From positions 434,001-498,000 of the forward strand of contig WHUZ01000012.1 of NCBI GenBank assembly GCA_015179045.1: a stretch of 64,000 nucleotides of DNA, written 5' to 3'. This document shows positions 33,301-44,734 of this stretch, piece by piece (position 1 is the first letter of the stretch; each line of letters begins with the position of its first letter). Under the pieces are notes generated by a model that was not told where the DNA came from, made no database searches, and saw nothing but the letters and a program-made list of their open reading frames with translations. The DNA is from Kalaharituber pfeilii (Eukaryota; Ascomycota; Pezizomycetes; Pezizales; Pezizaceae). Position numbers and translations under genes: made by a program.

Positions 33301-34652
33301 TCTCCTGGGGCCAGCTTCGGCACCGGCTTCTCCCCCGTAAACCTTGTCGGCGCAATCATGTTCTCCTTTCTCCCAACTACACCAAGTACCCAGCCTCCTT
33401 CCACCCCGTCGTTCTTTACGAGCACATATTCTCTTCCTTTCTCACCCACAATTCTTCCCGCGCCGTATAGCGCCTCATAAGAGTCTCCACCGGCATTCAT
33501 CCCATTCAAATTCATTAGGCGTTGAGTGAGCTCGTTGCGCTCTCGAACTCGCTCAATCTGGAAACGGGAAAAGTCTAGGCGGTTGGGAAACATTTTGGAG
33601 AGTTGCTCTTTGGACAGGCCCATACGGAGGCGTGAGCGCAGGCGGGCGGTGGAGAGGATGGCGTATTGGTCGGGGAGTGGCAGGGAGAGAAAGAAGGGAG
33701 AGCTGAAGTCGATTTTGCTGAACTGTGAATGTGTTTTTTCATGAAGATTAGCCTTTTAGTTCCTTTATGTGGGTAATGAGGAGCAGAGGAAAAGCGAGAC
33801 ACACGTCGTAAAGACTCATGCTCGACTCGTCGCCGTCCCGATACTGGGCTGCATAGGCAGCCAACTCCTCGGACGACATTATCCTCGGATCGTTCGCTGA
33901 ACCCATATGGCTGGCCGCGCCCCATTACTGTCAGCACAAACCCCAAATGACAACAAGAACAAGCAAACCACAAACTCACTCAATGGACATATCCAAATCA
34001 GGCAAATGGTACGGATCCTGCTTCTTGAACTTTCGATGCTGCTTACGTTCCTGCGGCGTCATCTCCAGCTCCTCAACGTATACTGGGTTCTCTGGCATCG
34101 GCTCCTCGACTGGCTCGTCCCGGGCCGCCTCATCGTCAGGCATGGTGACCCAGCCTTCAGCTTCATCTTTCTTGTGCTGCTCCCTTCTGTTTCATAGATG
34201 CAGCCACAAAACGTCAGCAAACACCTTTCGGCCCCAGCTGCAAACTCCCAGAGAGGACATACATACTCCCTCCTTTTCCTCCTCTCGTCCTCCTCCTCTG
34301 CCTTCCTCTTCATCTGCACCGCCAAGAGTCTCCCTGCCGTTCTCACTGCGTCCTCCCTCCTGCCATCCCTCCTCGCCTTCCTCCCTGCGATCGTCCGCCT
34401 CTTGAGTGTCGGCGCACCCCCATCAAACACAAACACGGGCTTGATTCCAAAAAACAGTAACTTGCATATGCGACGAAAGAAGCCCACGATGTGGCTGTTT
34501 CGCAGCGCATTCCCGTCCTTGTCCCGCACGGCCTTGAGGAACTGGTATATCCAGATGGAGGCATCGACAGCGAGGCGCTTGTGGGCAAGGGTGTCGAGCT
34601 TGATGGGGCGGGCGCAGGGGGAGAGGATAGTCCAAAGGCCTTTGACACCCAT
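30301..34652 (-). CDS. RAD2: XPG-family nucleotide-excision-repair endonuclease
   Basis: Structure-specific nuclease that makes the 3' incision in nucleotide excision repair. Five exons (34267-34652, 33980-34186, 33805-33910, 32809-33722, 30301-32737) join to 1349 residues. The N-terminal XPG domain starts MGVKGLWTILSPCARPIKLD, with LAVDASIWIYQFLKAVRDKD and the metal-binding KPVFVFDGGAPTLKRRT. A long acidic spacer follows, with ubiquitin-interacting-like motifs EGLRKAIALSMEESE and DDMARAIELSQQ. The internal nuclease domain (roughly residues 920-1170) has YITAPMEAEAQCAELV, GIVTDDSDCFLFGGTRVYRN and LLGSDYTDGLPGVGPVTALE. A PCNA-binding box QSNITRYF and basic nuclear-localisation stretches close the protein. 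The fourth intron (71 bases, GTATTT to GGGCAG, CTAAT branch site) restores the frame at a run of Asp codons; without it the gene would look frameshifted. Confidence 0.94.
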
Positions 34653-34915
34653 TTGGCCACCTGTGGTGGGGTTGGATGTTGTGGTAGTGATGCAATGGGG
34701 GGTAGATAGCTATGTACGATGAAGCTCTACTTTATCCTTCCTTGTGCACACTCAGCACACACTCAGTATCTTTCATGGGGGGACGCGGCAAAGCCCTAGC
34801 CGCGCCACTCTCGCGTATAGTGGTTTCTGGAACCACCCTTGCGCGCCTGAGGCTCTGGCGCAGATTGGCTTGGCACGTGCTGGAAAATTACCCTGTTCCA
34901 CAGTGTGAGTGGACA
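34653..34915. promoter_or_regulatory. RAD2 5' flank
   Basis: About 260 bases between the RAD2 start and TIR element copy 2. It contains the tandem CACACTCAGCACACACTCAG near 34747-34766. No TATA-like or known damage-response motif could be assigned. The mobile element begins immediately beyond, so the native promoter may have been interrupted. Confidence 0.35.
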
Positions 34916-34917
34916 TA

Positions 34918-36857
34918 TTCACTCACTTAAGAGGTAAAACACAAAAGCACGCTATTTCGGTCTTGGCAAGCCTCTTAGCGCGTGCGCGTGGATTACGCAA
35001 GGGCACGTGATGATCCCCGAATTACTGCGATGCTTACCTCAACACCACTGAGACTGGATCTGAGTGCTGAAGTAGGGGACTGGATCAGGGTGATTAATAG
35101 ACTGGCTTTTGGGTGCTGAAGAGTAGGAGATATTATATATCGAGTATGTTATGTGGAAGAGCTTTTCCTTACTGACCGATGGTGCGGGGAGAAAGAAGAA
35201 TCAGCCAAACACATATGGGGAGAGTGCAGAGTATGGAGCCAGAATGGCCCGGGTGGCAGTCGGTAGTGAGAGAACCTCCAGAGACGAAGGAGGGAGACGG
35301 CGACCTTTAGTGGCAATGCTGGAATGGGCGGGGAGAGAGTAGCAGTACATTACTCAATGAATCCAACAGGCCGGTCCAGGTCAACCAGGCCATTTACGTA
35401 AATTCAAATGATTTTAGAATTTAACCCAGGTGAATTAGATTTTAATAGTCCTGGATATTTCCACTATCAGTAATTGACAGTCACCCATTAGGTATCATCA
35501 TCGAAGAATTGAGTCCCGTCTGTTGTATTGTTTGGAAGGTCTGTCATTTCTAAAATATTTGTTAGTATATATACTTGAATATAAAGTGTGATACATACTT
35601 TTTTTATTATTATTATTACTCGCGTGCCACCCTGTGGGCTATGGTGAGGATTTAGGTACGTGATACATACTTGACTAAAGTCGTAGACCGCTGCTGTTTA
35701 AAATTCTAGATATATGGAAGATTCTACTCATTTAAATACTCAAACAATCTGGTAAACGCTGGCCTTGATTCACCTGGATAGCTGTGGAGGGATTCATTTA
35801 ATTGGCTTAAACCTGCCTGAATGGCCTGGGCTGGCCTGAATGGGCCTGAATAGCCTGGACTGGCCTGGTTGGCCAGTCCAGAATTTCACCTAGCCTGTTG
35901 GATTCATTGACATCACTTGGTTATTTCTTTTCCTTCTTCGCCTTTGTTATTTTAATCTCACCATAGCCTACAGGGCGGCATGTGAGTAATGATATTAAAA
36001 AAAAAAATTCCTTACTGTGGCAGAAGTGGAGCATGGTGCCCAGACTCTCTTGGCACACTTAAATAAGAGAGTCTGGGCCCGAGAACAGAGCATGGTATGC
36101 TATTTTACTGTGTATCTTTATTCCTTTATTTTATAGTTAGTCTTGCCATAGCCCAAAGGGTAGTACGGTATACGAGTAATGATATACAGGGTCACCGGGT
36201 GGAAGACACAAAAATGCAAAAAATGCAATATGCAAATGTGTCGCAGTTGCACAATAGCTATATGAGCATCACTAGTCAAGTGTCACTGGAGATTAGCCCA
36301 TGTACAGTTTTCCCTTGCTATACCGGATCTGTAAAATCCGGCCTTTTTCGTCCGGTATAGCAAGGTTCCGTTATAGAATAAAATGCTTGGCAGAACAGAA
36401 TAGGGATGGGCAGGAAAATTAATGTAATTGGGAACAACGACAGCCTAATTTTATTATGTAATGTTAAGTTTAGTAAGCATCTGAAAGGTGAATGCAATGT
36501 GGGATAGCCAAGATTGGACGTATCAGTGTTAGTGTATCCGGTATAGCAAATATTATTTGTATGGAGACAGGGGGGTAAGTGCCTGGCAATTCCTGTCCGG
36601 TCCGGTATTCTTAGTGCGTCCGGTATAGCAAGAGGGTTTTGTATGGGAGCGGTATGTAGCAACCTGAGAGTATCCGGTATAGCAAGGTTTCCGGTACAAC
36701 GAGGTCCGGTATAGCAAGGGAAAACTGTATAATTCCTGTACTTAGTACTTGTATACCAATATTGCACCAAAGAGTGCGCTAGCGCGATTAATAACGCCTG
36801 AAGTTCTGCCAAGATTACACTAGCGCGCGTTTGTGTTTTACCTCTTAAGTGAGTGAA
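34918..36857. mobile_element. TIR element copy 2 (1940 bp) carrying a nested MITE
   Basis: Same ends as copy 1 (TTCACTCACTTAAGAGGTAA and its inverse), with TA outside both ends (34916-34917 and 36858-36859). Internal blocks shared with copy 1 include the GACCGATGGTGCGGGGAGAA segment (about 35174), the CGTGATACATACTTGAC region (about 35659) and the GCCTGAATGGCCTGGGCTGG region (about 35815). The extra length comes from additional internal sequence plus a second transposon at 36305-36727. A frame around 35160-35342 reads TDRWCGEKEESAKHIWGEC and, in another frame, LVAMLEWAGRE, resembling the end of a non-LTR retrotransposon polyprotein. No transposase seen, so it was mobilised in trans or is dead. 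Confidence 0.8.
36305..36727. mobile_element. Pogo/Fot1-like MITE nested in copy 2
   Basis: A 423-base element with perfect terminal inverted repeats CAGTTTTCCCTTGCTATACC (left) and its inverse (right), flanked by TA on both sides (36303-36304, 36728-36729). CAGT...ACTG ends and TA duplication are typical of pogo/Fot1 elements. The motif CCGGTATAGCAA recurs in the right half (about 36538, 36620, 36671, 36701) and near the left end (about 36352). Such sub-terminal copies are often transposase-binding sites. No coding capacity. It inserted after copy 2, since it interrupts it. Confidence 0.85.
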
Positions 36858-37263
36858 TATACGGTAGCTCTTGTTCCCCAGTACCTGGATTTGCATATCC
36901 CGTGCGTCTACTGAGTGCATCTTGTCAATCTCTCAACGTCTTTGCGGCCGATCCGGCCCCACTGGCTCTTTATTCCGGGCCTGCAAGTATACGTAATAGT
37001 ACCAAGCAGGTAAGCCGTGGAGTGAATGTAGTAGTAGTGTCAACCGGACTAGGGTGGATGCACCATTTGCTGCTTAGCGATACAAGGGCTCGTTTGCATA
37101 AAACATATATTATGCATTGGCACTTGCGAGCACCGCGTGGACACTCCACCGTCCCTGAAGAAGCTTAAAGGCCTATTCGAGTTATATATCTAACCTGCAT
37201 ATTTCTCTTATAAACTTTCAGTGTACAGATGAACTGTACTGGAATAGATACGAATAGTCCAGT

Positions 37264-38464
37264 TTATACGATATTAGAGCGCTCCCGCAGCACCCACCTC
37301 TGCCCTTCTCTTGCCACCCTATTCTCTGTCTCAAGCTTCCCAAGGATCTGCAGCACACCCTTTTCAGCCGCCGGATACAGGTCTCGCGGTACTTCCTTAT
37401 ATATCTTATGCACAATCTCCATAGCGGTTATTGAATCGTCGTACCCCAATGGGTGGCCTTCCTTTAAGACAGCGATAACTTGCGTCTCTCTTGCCTGGCG
37501 GTGTAATATGTACCCGTTGATTGCAGCTTTGGCCTCATCCAATACTTCTCCATGGCCCGGATATCCTTTCCCTTTCAGATCAGCGATCGCGTATGTCCGC
37601 CGTAGTGAGTTGAGATACATTGCAAGGTCCTCAAATACCGACGTTCCGTGACCGAGCACACTGTCACCCGTGAACAGCGCAAATTCCTGTTCTAGGAAAA
37701 AGCACATGTGGTCCTGCGTGTGTCCAGGTGTGTGGTAAGCTTTAAGGGTGGCACCCTCAACGGAGAAGATCTGCCCATCCTCGATAGGCTGCTGTGAGTC
37801 CCATGGGTCATTTTTGTAAACTATCGTGTTGGGTGAAATCTCCCGCAGATTGGCGATCCCGCCTACATGATCGTGGTGCCAATGGGTAATAAGAGCCGCG
37901 GAAACTTCAGCCCGTTCTTCAGAAAGTACTTTTTTTAGTTGCTCGATCCAGTGGGGACGCCCCTCGCCTTTTGAACCGCAAGCATTAGGACCAACTACTC
38001 CCTACTATGGCTGCTCTCAACTGCAAAGAAAACAGAGAAGTCACCGCACCTGTATCAATCAATATCCTTTTCGTTCCAGTTCCTACAAGATATGTGTTCG
38101 AGCCTTGGAGAGTGAACTGCAATACAGTTAGATGGTTCGATCGTTGCGCAGGTCAATAGACAGAGCTAGGGTTTGTTCTAGGAACGGAAAGCTTGGTAAT
38201 TAGAAAACAAAGTGCAAACGGAGTACTAACCTTCCCCGGATTGCCTCCCATGATCCTGATCACTCTCTCGGACAACCTCGTGATATCTGGTAACGTTCCA
38301 TATACTGACATTGTGCTGATTGAATGACTCAGGCAATCCTGCTTTACCAATACCTTCAAACGGGTAGAAGCTACACTGGCGATATAATGGCTGGGTTTCT
38401 GACGACTGTAACCTTTCAGTAATCGGACGAGGGTCTGGTTAACTAGAGAGTGTGGGTTCGTCAT
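37264..38464 (-). CDS. LACTB2-type metallo-beta-lactamase-fold hydrolase
   Basis: Three exons (38231-38464, 38050-38116, 37264-37967) give 334 residues. The catalytic zinc signature THWHHDHVGG is followed by HTPGHTQDH, FTGDSVLGHGTSVFEDL and GKGYPGHGEV, which place it in the LACTB2/glyoxalase-II-like branch. Human LACTB2 is a mitochondrial endoribonuclease; fungal relatives are also used in polyketide release, but no such cluster is present here. The N-terminus is uncertain. From the first Met (38464) there is a basic 51-residue leader (RLLKGYSRQKPSHYIAS) that could be a mitochondrial presequence. A second Met at 38311 (MSVYGTLPDITRLSERVIRI) starts where homologues usually align. C-terminal AVLKEGHPLGYDDSITAMEI matches the family helix. 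Confidence 0.85.
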
Positions 38465-41022
38465 GGTCTATGTAGGCAGTCTTATAACTTTGAGCCTCGG
38501 TTTGTAGGACCCATGCTCTCAGCGACATCCTTGTGTCGATTACTATTGCATACAGTATAACCCAGGCTAGGAAACGCGGGTAACTTGCCGTTGAATGAAA
38601 TGCAGGGTCCAGGCTACTGCATAATGGGCGGGCGGATAGATTAAAGTTTGTAAGAATGTAACTTCTCACCCCCGGTCAATGAGCTAAACCTCATAGGGTC
38701 AAAATTCAACCTTCCTCGTAGGTAGTCAACCAGACTACCTCGTAGGGCTAAAATTCAAGATGCCAGAAAGACACGGATGCTGAAGGGGCGAGGAGATAAA
38801 AAGGTTTGTATCTCGCTGGAGAGTGTAGATAGCAGAAGTAGACCGTAGAGCTCCCAAAATAATCGAGCGAGCAAATGAACTCTCTTCTCTCCATAAACTT
38901 TAGAAAAGTATGTATCAGTAAACATGATGATACTAAACACCGTTGCTCACAAACTCCTACATAAATGCAGAATTTACATAAATTACTAGCGGGTATAATC
39001 ACATACCGACTTCATTGCCAGTTTTAGTGTTTTTTTCTCTATTTTCAAGGAATCAACGGAAATCTGAATCAGAAAATTCCATTGTTGCGTTCAACACAGT
39101 TACTGATTTCAGTGCTGCGCGCGATAATCTAAATTTTGGCGCTGAAATAGCCCTGTTGATAGCTTTCTTCAAACCATCAAAATAACTGATTGTCCAACTC
39201 TGCCAAACGAATTTGTGGCTCTGTTACAGCAACATCCTGTTACTCCTGTTTCGGAACGATATCGGTTATTTTACTTCAGGATTGGAGAAATATCGTTACA
39301 GGGCGATGGAGATGGAGGAATTCCTAAGTAGTCAACCTTAGCTTGTTAAAATGCAAATAGAAAACACTTAAATTTAGTGATACAATACGCCTCCTGTCAC
39401 CCACATTGTCCTTCTTAACCATATATGGATGCTCCATACGATTTTTGAAATAGTCTGATACGTTTTTGACGACGCTATTGGACGAGAGAAATCTTTCCCA
39501 AAGCTCATCTGTGGAAATACATTCGGCAACTTCGGTATCTGAAGCATCAATGAGCTAGACTGCAACCTGTATGGCTACGGTGGCTTAGGGGTATTTCAAG
39601 AGGATGCAAGAAGATTCTCAATATAAGCAAATCAACAGACTGGTAAGTGATCTGGATAAATACTTTGAATGAACAATGAACACTTCACCATCTTGTAACA
39701 CTGCCTGAAATATTTGGCACTATCCCACCAGGGCTACAAGGTCTCTACCAGAGATTTGTGAGTTTCCTCAATGGGATAAACTCTTCCTTCGACCATTAGC
39801 TCTGGCTTTACAATCTGACAAGCCATCTTTCTGTGTATATTGGCTTCACAGAATTTGACTGACCAGCCCATGCAAGTAAACCGTCTTTTTAAACAACTAT
39901 CGAACCTATAGTCCCCTCTAGAGTGATGACAGTAAAACTGGTATATGGTGTGTTTGTTGAAATTAAGCATGTTATAGAAATGATAATATGCCACATACGT
40001 AGTCAAATTTGTGAAAAAAAACCCTGAGACCTGTTCTCGTACCCAGACGGGCACTGGATGCTGCCAAGAGGTGCAAAGACCCAGTGCTAACCCTGAGACC
40101 GCTTCCTCTACTCTTCCATTCACTTTAACCATTGTTCCTCGCCGAGAGTATAGTGGTGTTGAAATTAAGCTTAGGAACTGCACAAGTTTGAGCGGATAGA
40201 TCGGTGGGCGGATGAATGGACGATGTCGAGGGTGCGGCAGAAACCCGTTGTCTTGGTACTGCGCTGAAGCTGACAGGGTGCACCAACCCCTGTTTCAAGG
40301 CTAGTCTAATGCGGCCATGAATCGGGTTGATTGCCTTGACGAAAGACAGAATTGATTCAATTAAAGTTGTGTGTATGATGCAAGGATGTAAACCAGACAA
40401 ATTTTTGACATGTTTCGATGAGCAAAGCTTAGGCTTTGATCCGAGGGCAATCTCTGCACTCCTACAACTAAGTTGGATTGTAGAGTACTCATTATGATTT
40501 GCATACCGCAATTCCGGTTCTTGGCACGGTTTTCTATGGGATTGAGAAGTATATGGAGATGAAATGTGCATGAGATTTCCACATTGCTCAGATTTAGATA
40601 CTCGAAACGGCATAGGCCCACAAGCGTAGCTTAGCTGAGAGCAGATTTCATGGCCTAACGCAAGCTTACCCTGAAGCACATGACTAAGCAAGCTTCTGAA
40701 TTTACCGGAGGCCGACAGATGCAGGTCTACTGCGATGTAGAGCCAAACTAGTACGTTCTTGAAGCTCCAAGCTTTCTTTCCCCTGAGCTCAAGGAGGAAG
40801 GAAAGGCTCAGATGCCGATCCCGAGACTGCGCACACCGTACTAGCGCTCGCAGAACTCGAATCTCACTACCTGAGCACAGCGCTGATACTCTATAACGCC
40901 GGTCAACTTACAACCACGCAAGCTTCATGCTACTGCATTGATTAGAGATAGAGCTGTCCGCTGTTTCCGGAACGCATTCACCGTTCATACACGCCAGTAA
41001 CTGGCCCATCACTACGAGCAAC
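38465..41022. other. Repeat-rich intergenic interval
   Basis: No intact gene. Visible repeats: a segment starting GTTCTCGTACCCAGACGGGC at about 40034-40072, shared over some 38 bases with 63135-63172, and CTTACCCTGAAGCACATGAC at 40665, a 25-base exact match with 52598-52622. Long open frames on the minus strand near 39734-40183 and 40125-40691 have no recognisable protein character and overlap these repeats. Confidence 0.4.
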
Positions 41023-41408
41023 ATGACTCTCCCGTACCAACATCCCTCTGCCTTCATCCGTTTCCTCCAGCGCAAGCGTTACCAATATGAGGTCACGTTG
41101 CCTCTATACATGCTGACTCCTACTGAGAAATTCATCTTCAGTACGTTCCCTGTCTGAGGTCCCAAACCTCGCAAGCCAGTTCACGTGTACCGCGTCAATT
41201 CTATCTACACCCACATTAGATCTAGACTACCGAAAATGAAGGCTAACTCAAAACTCAATTCACAGACTCCTTCATATTCGGCTTCCTCTCGATGTTAATA
41301 TTTGCCGCCTCGCTCTATCTCCCAGAACACATCGCAACAATCACGTCACGGGCGTGGTTTTATCTGGTTGGAGATGGAGAACAAGACTACCTATCAGTTA
41401 ACCAATAG
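41023..41408 (+). CDS. Small subunit of serine palmitoyltransferase (SPTSS/Tsc3-like)
   Basis: A tiny ER membrane protein that boosts serine palmitoyltransferase, the first enzyme of sphingolipid synthesis. Two exons (41023-41140 and 41266-41408, 125-base intron) give 86 residues. The sequence has the SPT_ssu-like pattern: FLQRKRYQYEVTLPLYMLTP, then TEKFIFNSF across the splice, a hydrophobic segment FIFGFLSMLIFAASLYLP, and a C-terminal EHIATITSRAWFYLVGDGEQ. Human SPTSSA/B share the YQYxxxxxLYMLEPxE core. The gene stands alone between repeat-rich intervals and is short enough to escape automated annotation. Confidence is high for the family and moderate for regulatory function. Confidence 0.87.
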
Positions 41409-43411
41409 AGGTCATGTTATTGCGATACTACCAATTATGGTACAAGTACGGCAATAATAGAGACCTCGATTACGTGGACGGCTGTATACAATATGCATTT
41501 AATGAACCTGGAGAATAATAAAAGGGCTCGACAACTCCCAGTTCATATATTCAACAGACCTATTGGAGATACCATTTCTCGCTCAACATTAGATTTGAAA
41601 ATTATGGCGGTCCTTTTTCTTGTTTTCTATTTCATTCTACTTATCGATTTTCTATTACTTAATGACTGACGAATGGAGGGAAATAGAATAAATAATCATA
41701 TCATAGAGTTATTATATGAGAGTAAGCTGGATACAAGGCTAGGAACTAAGATGGCAGTAATTAATGTACATTAATATCAATCTAATATGGCGTTGTACAT
41801 ACCTTTGTCTATTCATCATTCGGATGTAAGCATTGAAAGAATGCGCATCAGCTCTGGGATTCCAGTGAGACCATTCTTTTCAATTTCCTTCAGAATCTCT
41901 TTTCGAAACTGTGCTAGGATATACTGGTCAACAAGTAGAGGACCTTCAGGCCCTCTCCTCGGGAGCTTGCAGTGGTCTCTAATTAGCTGACGGCTGACGA
42001 CAGCCCTATATAGACAAGAAGCCCTCTATTCAAGTTGTTTATAGTACTCGCTTTGTAAGGTTACATCCCAAGGAACTCCAGATTTCTCCAGATTAGGTTA
42101 CAGGCGTCCATAACAAGGCTATTGAGATGACCTGTAAACTGTTTTGGATACACTCAAGACTAGCATTGTTATTCGATAGTAAATACCTTCTGGTTTCTTC
42201 GACGTTTTCAATTGTATTTATTGGGTTGGTTGTCCATTGTGCCCATCTAACCAGCTGTGCAATGGGCAGAAATCTCACAGGGCTAAAATTACACAAACGA
42301 GAGCAATACTACATCATTGGCAAGAAGCAAGTGATACACTAAAGGGGTGGAGATAACACAAGACGAAATATGCTGTTTTTGTCCTGGAAATGAATCAGCA
42401 ACTTCATAAAATGTGCGTATTACAGTGCAAACCGGGTAGATTGCAGCTGGTTTACCAGAGTATGTACATATATATTCATAGTTTCATATGGGTTAGAGTA
42501 GAGGGGGGTTACTAGTAACAATGTCATCAATAGCAAACATCCTTAGCATCTATTGGTGGCACCGATTGATTTTGGGTGACCATGAACGAATACCCAATAT
42601 CGTAGGCACTAAGTTTAAAACCCAATCAATCTAGTACTGCCCGTTACATCTGGGATTTGGTATCTAACTTCTAGATGGCTGCAAAAATTGAGAGCTCTAT
42701 GCTTGATCAGTGCTGTCGTACTAGAGGGTTTATATTAAGGAGCAATTCACCCTTGAAGTCACTGAGCGGAAGAAATGTCAACAATCGTTATTAGTTACTG
42801 GATATATTTCTACCGCAGGTAGTAATCTCTATTAAATAAGTCAGTACCTAGTCTTGTACGAACCCGGTCACCGGCGTCCAGCCAAAGAAAACTTCCTATC
42901 CACACCCGGTTTACGCGAACAAAATGGTGCCTAGTGACGTCTATGTCTAGCCTTCGGCTCTGCCTCTGTTGCGTGGGCGTTCCGCCCCCAAGGCGCAGGC
43001 CATGGTTCAAGCGTGCCTCTGCGCCCGCCGTCATGACGAGTCATGATGCGACAAGCCGTGACTACGGCTGACTCAGCAAGCGCCTGCCTACTTGTCGGCT
43101 CCTCTGGTATGAGGCAAGGCCCGCTTCAATGTAACGTTTCACATCCATTGCGACGGGAACTGCTTCGGGATGCCACCTTGCCCGTGAACCGTGAACACTT
43201 GGCGTTGCCGCTCCAGCTCGGCTTTCTCAACACCCGTTGGGCGTCCCCCGCTCACTCTTTCCTCACCCCACCGATTTGCAGCCCCTGAGACATCCGGCAA
43301 CAGTCAAAACAGTATAGAGCTTCGTCTCGAAAAACACCAAATGACATCACCGAGGCCGAAGAAGCAGAAGCAGCAGAGACCCCCAGATCCGACCTTGTTG
43401 GCGCAGTCAGA
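41409..43411. other. Intergenic; minus-strand peptide fragment and DLT1 promoter side
   Basis: At about 41825-41990 the minus strand has an open stretch of some 55 codons reading DQYILAQFRKEILKEIEKNG and GIPELMRILSML. It looks protein-like but has no start, no partner exons and no recognised family. The rest is AT-rich to about 42800, then more GC-rich towards DLT1. Confidence 0.35.
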
Positions 43412-44734
43412 ATGCGCTGGCCTTACCCACTTCCGAAGCTCTCGACTGTCTTCTACAGCACCTCCTTCACGCTCCTGTTCACGCTGCTCTTCATCCTGCT
43501 CATTATAACGCCTGCTGACCTGATCAACCAGGCTCTTCATGGCCGCGCAGGTCGTCAGACGAGAAACATCTTCGTTATTGCAGGATGCTATACACTTACG
43601 TTGCTGCTTGCGATCACCATATACATCAACCGGATGTACACAAACAGACAGTTGATGGAGGATATACCGAAGAGATATGTGCCGATCAAGAAAGGAGATT
43701 TACCGGGAAGGGTCAGAAGGCGGATTGCCGAGAGCTTGAGTAAAGGGGCAGTTTTGATGTGGCAAACTCGACCAAAGGCGCGGGATCCCCCGAAGCCGGA
43801 AACACTGAGAGGGGAGGAGAATCAGGCCGAAGAACATCAGATGCCGAAACTTCCGGTGCACCCAATATGGGGCGAAATAAACCATCCTGGATGGTCCCCG
43901 CCGGATTCGGTAGACTTACCAAACGTGGAATACTCGGCAGTCATTGCAGAGCTGCCTTATATTATTGAAGGAGCGGTAATATCTCGAGCAAATCGGCAGC
44001 AGCTGTCACCAACTCTGGCTAGCAGGAAACCATACATGAGCATGGCGCAATACATATCTTATTTGACGACATTGGGATTAGCGGATGCTCGCCTGGGGGA
44101 GATTTTCGTCACTGAATATGAAAAATGCAGGTTCTGGTTGTCAGAGATAAGGGGTGTAACTGAGCACGAGTTCAGGTTGTTGATGAAAGTTTTTGCAGCA
44201 TTACTTCGGGAAATGGATGGTACTCCATCGGAAGGAGATGCAAGAAACTTTGATGATGATAGGGACCAGATGGCAAACATGCGTGGTGGGATTAGTGCAG
44301 ATGGAGATTCAAGTCTCGCCAGTTCCATCACAGGGGCAAGGTCAGGGATGGAAATGTCTGTGGGGACATTTGGAAGTGTGATTGCGATGCCATCGTTATT
44401 ACGGGACAACAGCCAGCAGACATACATGTACAGCAGTTCGCGAGATACATATTCTGACACCGGAGAAGACTATACAGATCATGAACAGCGGCGGATGTCT
44501 GGGAGCAGTGGCGCAGTTGGGCCAAGTAGGGAAGGATGGGGGGTGCCAAGTGGCTTACGCAGAGTGATTACGCAGAGTACTACTCGAAGTGAAAGCTCTG
44601 CTGACGGAAGCGTTAGACGTGGTGGGGGCTGGAGAAGAGAGATTTCGCAGCCCGAAGAGGTTGAAATGCGTTATCTTCGGAACAGAATGCCAGGCGTCGT
44701 GAGGCAGCGGACGTCAACAGGAACGTTTGGATGA
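43412..44734 (+). CDS. DLT1: Defect at low temperature protein 1 (fungal membrane protein)
   Basis: An intronless 440-codon frame. The N-terminus has two membrane segments (about residues 13-36, FYSTSFTLLFTLLFILLIIT; about 53-72, IFVIAGCYTLTLLLAITIYI). Between and after them are the family's conserved blocks NRMYTNRQLMEDIPKRYVPI, KGDLPGRVRRRIAESLSKGA and HPGWSPPDSVDLPNVEY. A second block, MSMAQYISYLTTLGL with EIFVTEYEKCRFWLSEIRGV, precedes a Ser-rich variable tail. This matches the DLT1 family of fungal membrane proteins, whose yeast member is required for growth in the cold; the molecular function is not known. The start Met was chosen because homologues begin just before the first membrane helix. 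Confidence 0.88.
   Translation: MRWPYPLPKLSTVFYSTSFTLLFTLLFILLIITPADLINQALHGRAGRQTRNIFVIAGCYTLTLLLAITIYINRMYTNRQLMEDIPKRYVPIKKGDLPGRVRRRIAESLSKGAVLMWQTRPKARDPPKPETLRGEENQAEEHQMPKLPVHPIWGEINHPGWSPPDSVDLPNVEYSAVIAELPYIIEGAVISRANRQQLSPTLASRKPYMSMAQYISYLTTLGLADARLGEIFVTEYEKCRFWLSEIRGVTEHEFRLLMKVFAALLREMDGTPSEGDARNFDDDRDQMANMRGGISADGDSSLASSITGARSGMEMSVGTFGSVIAMPSLLRDNSQQTYMYSSSRDTYSDTGEDYTDHEQRRMSGSSGAVGPSREGWGVPSGLRRVITQSTTRSESSADGSVRRGGGWRREISQPEEVEMRYLRNRMPGVVRQRTSTGTFG

Noticed and set aside
27657..36857. The two TIR elements as LTRs or as a single large transposon enclosing BOL1 and RAD2
   Set aside because: Each copy has its own pair of inverted ends with TA outside; the repeats are inverted within each copy, not direct between copies.
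37264..38464. LACTB2-like hydrolase as a polyketide-cluster thioesterase
   Set aside because: No polyketide synthase or other cluster gene lies in the window; the housekeeping LACTB2 branch fits better.
40125..40691. 188-codon minus-strand open frame
   Set aside because: Overlaps two repeat segments, has no recognisable domain and no credible start context.
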